Of a DNA stretch of 64,000 bases, positions 57,424-64,000 are shown piece after piece. Positions within the stretch are counted from its first letter, which is position 1. Every line of letters begins with the position of its first letter. The stretch is from Polytrichum commune (lineage: Eukaryota; Streptophyta; Polytrichopsida; Polytrichales; Polytrichaceae): positions 40,796,001 to 40,860,000 of the forward strand of contig OX485806.1 in the NCBI GenBank assembly GCA_950295325.1. Direction: 5' to 3'. The notes under the pieces were generated by a model. It ran no database searches. It had not been told where the DNA came from and saw nothing but the letters and a program-made list of their open reading frames with translations. Made by a program: the position numbers and the translations under genes.

Positions 57424-57905
57424 GATCTAGAAGTGAAAATTACTAAGGATGCTAACAAACGGCTATAACCAACCTAGGAGAGAACAAATATTTGGTGTTA
57501 CAATTGTACAAGACATGGACACGTATCCAATGAATGTCTCATCCCAAAGGGTTTGCGAATCAAACGCACCTTTTGTGGAAGGAATCATACGGTCAATGAG
57601 TGTTGGTATTTGGCTAAGAGTCATGCGGTTAACTAAATAACCACTAACTAGTCATGACCTTGGCCAACAAGAGCGTACTAATGAGCAGCCTAATGCGAGC
57701 TATAACCCTAAAAGGAATTTCAACTGACAGGCAATACCTATTAATTTTTGGAATAAGCATGGTTGGGAAAATACGAATCAACCAACCAATTGGAATGGTC
57801 CACCATATAACCCCATCACCCGAATTGTAAGGTATCGGTGTGCAATCAATTTGTAGTATGTTTTTGTTGTGGTGAGATCGGTCATTATGCCCAAATTGGG
57901 GCGTA
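57424..57905 (+). pseudogene. Gag-like zinc-knuckle remnant of a retrotransposon
   Basis: One frame encodes WCYNCTRHGHVSNEC at 57493-57537, a complete CX2CX4HX4C knuckle, then RTFCGRNHTVNECW, a second knuckle-like block that lacks its first Cys. The same frame gives VCFCCGEIGHYAQIG at 57856-57900, a third knuckle with the last Cys replaced by Gly. Several in-frame stops lie between, and no protease, reverse transcriptase or LTR was seen nearby. Tandem knuckles of this kind occur in retroelement Gag proteins and in some host RNA-binding proteins; decay favours the first. Confidence 0.6.
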
Positions 57906-58104
57906 TATGTGATAAGGAACCCAAAACCTTGAGTTTTCTTGCAACCCCCTCACCTTGCCTCTCCAAATTGCAGCCTCATTCAATGGATATCTTCTTTCAA
58001 TGGGGTTGCCTCCAACCCCACCAATGCATCCGCTTGAGTGCTCTCCAGAGTAAGCCTTGTAACGTCTACCTCATCCCTGCCCATTTCCAAATCACTCTCC
58101 ATGC

Positions 58105-58911
58105 GGGGGCATTCACGGTTGGGGTACTACTTTTGGGTGTCTAACGGTTTAAGGACTATTTTAGACAACTTTACATACTTGGTGTGCTTAGATTTGTATT
58201 GTGGAGCATATTTTGGATCATACCTACATTTCATACTCCATATTGAGTACACCGACAAAGTTAATTTACAAGGAATAGGGTCATCTAAGATATCATTTTG
58301 ATTCCTTAAAGGACATTCATGGGTGCTGTCAAAATTCTTCACCTTAGGATCAAGGAATGAAAATGACAACAAAAATTAATCAAAATAATCTCAATTTTTT
58401 TCCTCACAATCATCATTGAAGTGTGTACCAAAAGAACCAAAAATGTATTGCATACCAATTGTATAACTTTACATGTGGCACCAAACATGGCCAACAATAC
58501 ACAAAATCATGGCTACATGAAAAAGGAACGTTTAGTATTAGAGTTGGACATTAAAAAATATATGTATGGACACATGATACTTACACCAAGGTACTAGGAT
58601 GCAAAACGGGAAAAAATTGACCTTTGATGTACACTTGAATAGTAAAAATTACCATTGATGTGGCCCAAACAAGTCATATGACCTCTTTACAAGTTTTATG
58701 ATTTATCTACTCATTTCATAGGGAATTTATCCATTATTGGTGATTATTCAATAAGAAATAATATCTTTCTTGATAAAGCCTATGAACTACATACTTATCT
58801 ATTTAAAATTTATTGATCAAATAATAGTAAATCATGATAAACGCCGAGATCCAATGCGACATAGTCCTTAAGTCCTTTGTCCCAAAAGTAGTACCCCAAC
58901 CGTGAATGGAC
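58105..58911. mobile_element. TIR element S, 807 bp, with 6-bp target duplication
   Basis: Left arm 58105-58137 and right arm 58881-58911 match inverted over CATTCACGGTTGGGGTACTA-CTTTTGGG. CCATGC lies on both sides, at 58099-58104 and 58912-58917. The interior has only short frames. The superfamily is uncertain; a 6-bp duplication excludes Tourist (3 bp) and a typical hAT (8 bp) if the boundaries are right. Confidence 0.75.
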
Positions 58912-59539
58912 CCATGCATGTATTTCCATTCTTCGTGCCCTAGTGTCGAACCACTTTAACCCAACATCAAATTAATTCATTATCCTAAGGCAAAATCGGC
59001 AAACCTACCTCATATTTGGAACTTTGAAGTGCAACACCACCACAAAACACAACATTCAACTATACAAGCACACTTTGCATGCCTCAACTAGTAACGACCA
59101 CTATGAAAGTTGAACTCCCATTTAAAAAAAACCCCTAATATACAACATTTGCAACCATTAACTCTCTTCATTTTTGCTACTCACCAAACACTCTCATGCC
59201 CTCACTAAAACCCACACCCAACCCCACCGCATAGCCACAACTCTGGTCATGAGAGGAAATGATGACATTGGAGACCAAATATCATAACCTTTGTCCATGT
59301 TTGGGCCCAAACTTCCGCTAAATTTTAATAAGTACACTAAATATAGGATTAAGTGTGGCATCATAGATGTTGTGCTCGGTTAATTAAGGTGATATTTTGG
59401 ACTTGTTATGTAACACCAATTCACATGTCACACCTTCTCTAGTTGCCATTCGATGATTGCGAAACAATGCATGTGGGTCGATGATAGATAGTGTGAGCCA
59501 CACCAGTGTTAAGATGTTTAGTGTATTGCCATGACTCAG

Positions 59540-59795
59540 GCTTAAGGTAGACGTGGCTAAGTTGGTTACTTGTCTTAATTAGACACCTATTTGTGAATGG
59601 CATGTTAAACATATTGGCTGCATGCTCAAAAATGATCACCATTCTAGGTTCAAGAATCAACATCATCGTGAGGGGGGATCCTTTATGACCATTTAGTGAA
59701 CATGAGAATCTTCACTTTGTTATTGAATAAGATGTTCATATGAGCTCTAAAATTAGAAGGAAATTGGCTATAGCATCTATATGGATTTGTTAATA
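59540..59795 (+). repeat. Dispersed repeat G, copy 11
   Basis: GGTAGACGTGGCTAAGTTGG, TTACTTGTCTTAATTAGACA, CATTCTAGGTTCAAGAATCA, GAATCTTCACTTTGTTATTG and GAATAAGATGTTCATATGAG keep the full order. Confidence 0.7.
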
Positions 59796-60114
59796 ATATG
59801 CCCAAAAGAAGAAGAACTTCAATCCTCAATGAAGGCCAAAGTGAATAGAGTGTTTGTCTATAAAACATATGTGGCCATGCCTTAAAGGATTGTGATGTTA
59901 GATGTAAAAGTACTTCAAACTTTGTAGGGAGTTGAAACTACAATAGTATCCAATATCCATTAACAATGATAAGTGGTTTAAAACCATATCTAAGACTAGA
60001 GCGACCTGGACCAATGATCCATAGTGGCCCAAATTGCATTAAGACTGGTAATTGGCCCACACCACAAGGAGAATTTCCAACTTGATAGGAGTTATTGTCT
60101 TGTGTGCACTAGCA

Positions 60115-60280
60115 ATTTGCAGTACATTACTTCCAGTGAGATTACTATGAGTGGGACAAAAATCCTCATTTGTAGCAATAAATTCCGAAAAGAGACGAAC
60201 TTGCCCTAATCAAGAGGAACTCCTCCTACTACCAAAGGAGTGACAATTAGCCCTGGTATGGGCATGGTATAACCACTTTG
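60115..60280 (+). repeat. Dispersed repeat H, copy 2
   Basis: Matches 40-205 (GCAGTACATTACTTC, GAGTGGGACAAAAATCC, GCCCTGGTATGGGCATGG). The pair of CACTA-like words at about 59333 (TACACTAAATATAGG) and 60706-60720 (TATATTTAGTGTAGT) could be the ends of a larger element enclosing this region, but nothing internal supports that. Confidence 0.5.
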
Positions 60281-60284
60281 TACT

Positions 60285-62150
60285 AATAGTGTGTTCCATA
60301 TCCTAAGACATTACTAGGCTACTAAATATAACAATTAGTGAGTATGGGAAATTAGAGAGGGTTTGAATTCAATGTAGGTGATACTAAATTCCTTTACGCT
60401 ATGAATTAGTGCCACCAAAAGATCTAGGAAGCATTGTTTATCTCGGGACTTGGCACAAGAGTACCATCACTTGGCACTGTTCAATAACACACCAACACTT
60501 GGCATTATTCATTGACAAGCATCTGGCACGCACTAATCACATGCACACACTAATTTTCTTGAAATCTACGGTGAATGAGTATAAAATTTATTGTTTTAGT
60601 CAATTTAGTGTCACTTAGTAGCAACTACAACCCTCAGTGACCTTTGAGATTTGGTTAGGTTGTGTGTGTGACTTGAATTAGTATTGTACCACCCTCACTA
60701 ATTGGTATATTTAGTGTAGTAAAGAAAAGTAACCATTCAAGAGTCAAAAGACCTACTACACATCCTACCTTACTTTACAAGAGGCACCTATTCCCAATCA
60801 AGACCCCACAAACAATCTATACGGTACCAAAATTCCGACCACGCTAGGATTGAATTTCGTTCACTCTGAGACTAAATTTCGATCAGGTCAGAACCAAGAG
60901 TGCCACGACACATGTCTTAGTTTGGAGTGCTAAACTGGGGAGGAGCAAGTGGTTCAAATGAGCAGTTGTGACAAACTCTACACGTTAGTAATATGTTCAG
61001 GCCAACTTTTTAGACTTCAAAAATTCACAGTATTTTCAACCTAAGGAGAAAGAACTACTAATTCCTTTTGTAATCCTCCTTATTTCTATCTTCCTAAACA
61101 AGAAAAAGAAATCGCACCACCTTATACTTCACCAAACATAGCGCAAAGTCTCTTAAGTGGTCGGTTATGGGTGCCTCTACTCGTTTTGAGCTCTTTGACC
61201 CAAACTCCAAAGGCCACCGCCACCTCCGCGCGGTCGTGATCTCCATCAAAAGAGACTTTGGGCGGCTTCGGGTCAGGTGCCTAGTTGGCGACTCCTCATT
61301 GGACGGATTTTTGGCAAGTCAGCAAAACTTGCCACGTCATCCCCCTTATCTGCAGTGGATGGTACCTCCCCTAAATGTAGGCTTGACCCTTACACACTCA
61401 TAATAATAAGGGCGAGGGGAGAATTGAACTCTCAATGGTGGGCCATTGCATGCACGCATGGCCCGGGCCCTATTAAGCCCAACTTAAAAATCTAGGGTTT
61501 GGGTACGCATGGATGAAACTATATAACTTACGAATGAAATGCAATGAACTCATGCAATTGACTTAAAAAAAATCCGGGAAGCCAAATGGCTTATGGGACT
61601 TGAAGCAATGAACGGGGAGAATCGAATCGACGGCTAGTTACGGATGAACCGGTTGAGTTTGGGAGATACATTTTAAACTCGGTAGTATCACGCATGTGGT
61701 AATCGAAGTGCACGTGATATTATGGATTTTTTGTAGTGTTAACATGGATGTATTAGTGTAGCGTGTGACACTGTGGAATAATACAAGGGAGATGTGAGGA
61801 TGATTTGAATTCGTTCTCCCGTCACCTAGTAAGCTAGTGTGGTCCACTCCACTTGGCCTTCCCAGGTGATGTGGCGGACGCATGCACCAACATTCAACAA
61901 GTGGCATAAGAAGAAGATTAAGAATAAGGAGAATAAGAAGGTGACACTCCACGTGTTGACACATGGCGCGATGCGAGGGTGTGGGTTGACTTCTTGGGTG
62001 GTCTGCATTATTGACAAATTTCGTGATATAAGGGAGAGAAATGTGACAATAAGGAGTGAGATTTGAACTACAAACATCCGTTCCCCAGGGTTTCGGGATA
62101 CTAGAGAGTGTGTGACATTATGGAGGTTGATATTACGGAGTTTAGGGTGT
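60285..62150. other. Gene-free stretch
   Basis: A GC-richer patch at about 61160-61480 has a 78-codon frame without a recognisable domain. Elsewhere nothing was identified. Confidence 0.3.
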
Positions 62151-62760
62151 GACTGGTTGAAGCTCAAGATTTCAGGGAAAAAACTACACTAGATATGATA
62201 TTTAGCGTCATATGGTATTTAATGTCACTATGGTAACGTTTTGGATGACACTTCTTATGAATAAGTGAACAAAAGATTGTCATGGATCATGGATCATGGA
62301 TCATTGGCCAAAACCCTACCTTCTCTTGTCAACACCTTGTGATATAACATTGTCATGGATGCTTGAAATTTGGATGAAAAATCACTTGGTAAGTGACATT
62401 AAGTGCAACATTGTAAATCAATAATCCCCCCAAAAAACTCACAAGGAATGACAAAGAATGTTGCGTTGACATTTAGTGTTGGTGACACTATACCACAGTT
62501 TACAATTAGTATTGAGCAAGACAATTATAATTGGTGACACTAAATATCATATTTAGTGTACCCGTCATTAAAGAGGAATCTATGGAATATGCTTTTGAAT
62601 TATTGTAGACAAATTGAAAGATCACGAACGTGTAATTAGTTGGACAAATTGTGCAACCAATCAAAAAAATTGAAAAGAAGAAGAAGAAGAAGAAGAAGAA
62701 GAAGAAATCAATTGGACTTGGAAACACTAGGATCTTCACTGATTATCACCAACTAGAAGT
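62150..62760 (-). repeat. Dispersed repeat I, copy 7, split by B2
   Basis: GGTTGAAGCTCAAGATTTCA before B2 and TCATTAAAGAGGAATCTATG after it belong to the inverse I order. The copy ends with TTGGACTTGGAAACACTAGG-ATCTTCACTGATTAT. A (GAA)n run at 62676-62706 lies inside. Confidence 0.6.
62184..62560. mobile_element. CACTA-like element B2
   Basis: Begins CTACACTAGATATGATATTT-AGCGTCATA and ends with the inverse of TACACTAAATATGATATTTA-GTGTCACC. The interior matches B1 (ATGACACTTCTTATGAATAA, TACAAGGAATGACAAA-like). A CATGGAT triplet repeat is at 62281-62303. Confidence 0.78.
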
Positions 62761-64000
62761 GTTGTATCAAGATGGTGTCAAAAAGGTTGATTCCATGGTA
62801 TATTGGAGTGTGGTAGTCTCGGTAAAATAGAAATTGAAATCAATTTGATGGCCTGATTGGAAGAAAAAATTGAGCTTACCTAGTGTTATATTTTGAGACA
62901 AGGAAGAAATCTACCTTTAACTCCTAAACCCCTCAAGCCTTCACCTTTTATTTTCAGGCACATCCGATGAAAATTTATGTAATGTAGAAAAATAGACTAA
63001 ATAGACTATATTTCCTTCAAATCCAACTGTACGGATGTGAATTGGACTGCCATATGTTCTTGATGTGAAAATTTGAAGTCAATCGGATCACACTTTTTAG
63101 GTTAGGTTGACATATGAGCATGGCCTTCATCTAGAGGGGCAGCTAGAGAAAACTCTAATTTTTTTGTTTTATGACCATTTCGGTCATGCCACAAATTTTA
63201 TAAAATTTGGAATTGTACCATAATATGTTATATGGATGATAAAAAAAATTGGGTCTTTTTGAGCAAATTTAGATGAAGTCCGTCACCCTAAAAGTTGGAG
63301 GGGTCAAATGAGGTCATTCTAGGAGATTTCCCCTTTTTCATAGAGCAAGCAACATGCGCACTGAGTTTTTTTTCCAAATTCATCTGGTCAAGTTGTGCAC
63401 AATCGCCACCTTGTCCTAAGGGGAAGGCAAAAAAAAAACAAAAAACAAAAACAAAAGGAGGAAAGAAAACCCCCAAGTTGGGCATCATATGTGAAAGATA
63501 TTAGTTCCTAAATTTGGAACCACTTATCAAAACAAGCAATGCCAACCTAACAAAATCCCTACATGCTTGGAATCTAAGGTTATTGTATGTGATTTTGGCC
63601 CACATGCTAGTAGATCATGGCCTAGTAGAACATTAGGTGGGTTAATGGAGTTGTAGAGGGGACACTCCAAACACTCCTCATTTTCTCAACGTAGTTGGCA
63701 TAATTATTTATCCCTAGGGATTGGAATACATCGTGATTTGAGGTGCAGTAAGTGTCATCCACATTTCTTGTCAAGAAGGGGTAATTTTTTGAAATTTAGG
63801 TTATTTTGTAGTTAAAGACTCCTCTTAAGACTATGAATTGGTGAGAAAAACTATAAATTATTATTCATTTAGTGAAAAGAGGTTAATAGTTGCAAATGGA
63901 AACAATCATGACTATTGAACAGGGGATAGGAGGAATTTCAGTAAGGGACAATCGACATGTGAAAAATGTGAAGGGAAGGTTGGAATCTGGCTATTGAGAG
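62760..64000. other. Gene-free stretch at window end
   Basis: No coding sequence or element end was recognised. An A-rich purine tract lies near 63429-63468. Confidence 0.35.

Noticed and set aside
59333-60720. A large CACTA-like element bounded by TACACTAAATATAGG and TATATTTAGTGTAG
   Set aside because: The ends match over too few bases and the interior consists of G and H repeats without CACTA features.
61167-61403. 78-codon frame in a GC-richer patch
   Set aside because: Coding-like composition at its start but no family recognised and no splice partners seen.

Overview
The window reads as nuclear DNA of a land plant with a large, gene-poor and transposon-rich genome. The evidence is spliceosomal GT-AG introns, telo-box promoter motifs, a (TTTAGGG)n block, PIF/Harbinger (Tourist-like) and CACTA-like short elements, and remnants of MULE, Tigger and retrotransposon genes. 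A fern, lycophyte or conifer fits better than a compact angiosperm, but the species cannot be fixed from the sequence.

Only two intact protein genes are visible. The first is a five-exon GDSL-type esterase/lipase (SGNH hydrolase) on the + strand at 4630-8708. It has a signal peptide and all catalytic residues, and introns 1 and 3 are inflated by repeats. The second is an intronless gene for the shared RNA polymerase subunit RPB8 (RPABC3) at 27720-28166, with two telo-box motifs in its promoter. They have no evident functional link.

Three dead transposon-type coding regions can be read through stops and frameshifts: a MULE-like protein with a SWIM zinc finger (24090-26184, +), two tandem Tigger/pogo-like DDE transposase copies (about 52600-55860, -), and a gag-like zinc-knuckle stretch (57424-57905, +). 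A fourth coding-like stretch (40741-41004) is unassigned.

Most of the rest is non-autonomous DNA elements and dispersed repeats. For reference I give families letters. Tourist-like families with TAA/TTA target duplications and GGGCC-(N)-TTTACAC or TTCACAC type ends are O (918-1291), T (10180-10724), M (177-bp tandem array from 11455), D (five copies), N (15506-16038), K (five copies), L (two copies), F (two or three) and R (32362-32892). CACTA-like elements with CTACACTAAATAT ends are A (three copies plus a solo end), B (two), C (three) and P. Non-TIR dispersed repeats are G (about eleven copies), I (seven), H and Q. One 807-bp element (S, 58105-58911) has 33-bp ends and a 6-bp duplication.

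Layout: 1-4.4 kb holds repeats and a degenerate ~195-bp tandem array leading to the GDSL gene; 4.4-9.0 kb the GDSL gene; 10.1-13.4 kb tandem arrays built from MITEs; 14-16 kb two Tourist elements inserted in one CACTA-like end; 17.6-21.9 kb nested K, L, F, D and I elements; 22-26 kb a hairpin and the MULE remnant; 27-31 kb the RPB8 gene; 32-45 kb a MITE field with a ~500-bp inverted pair; 45-52 kb sparse DNA with D5, B1 and A3; 52.6-55.9 kb Tigger copies; 56-64 kb the gag remnant, S, G, H and B2.
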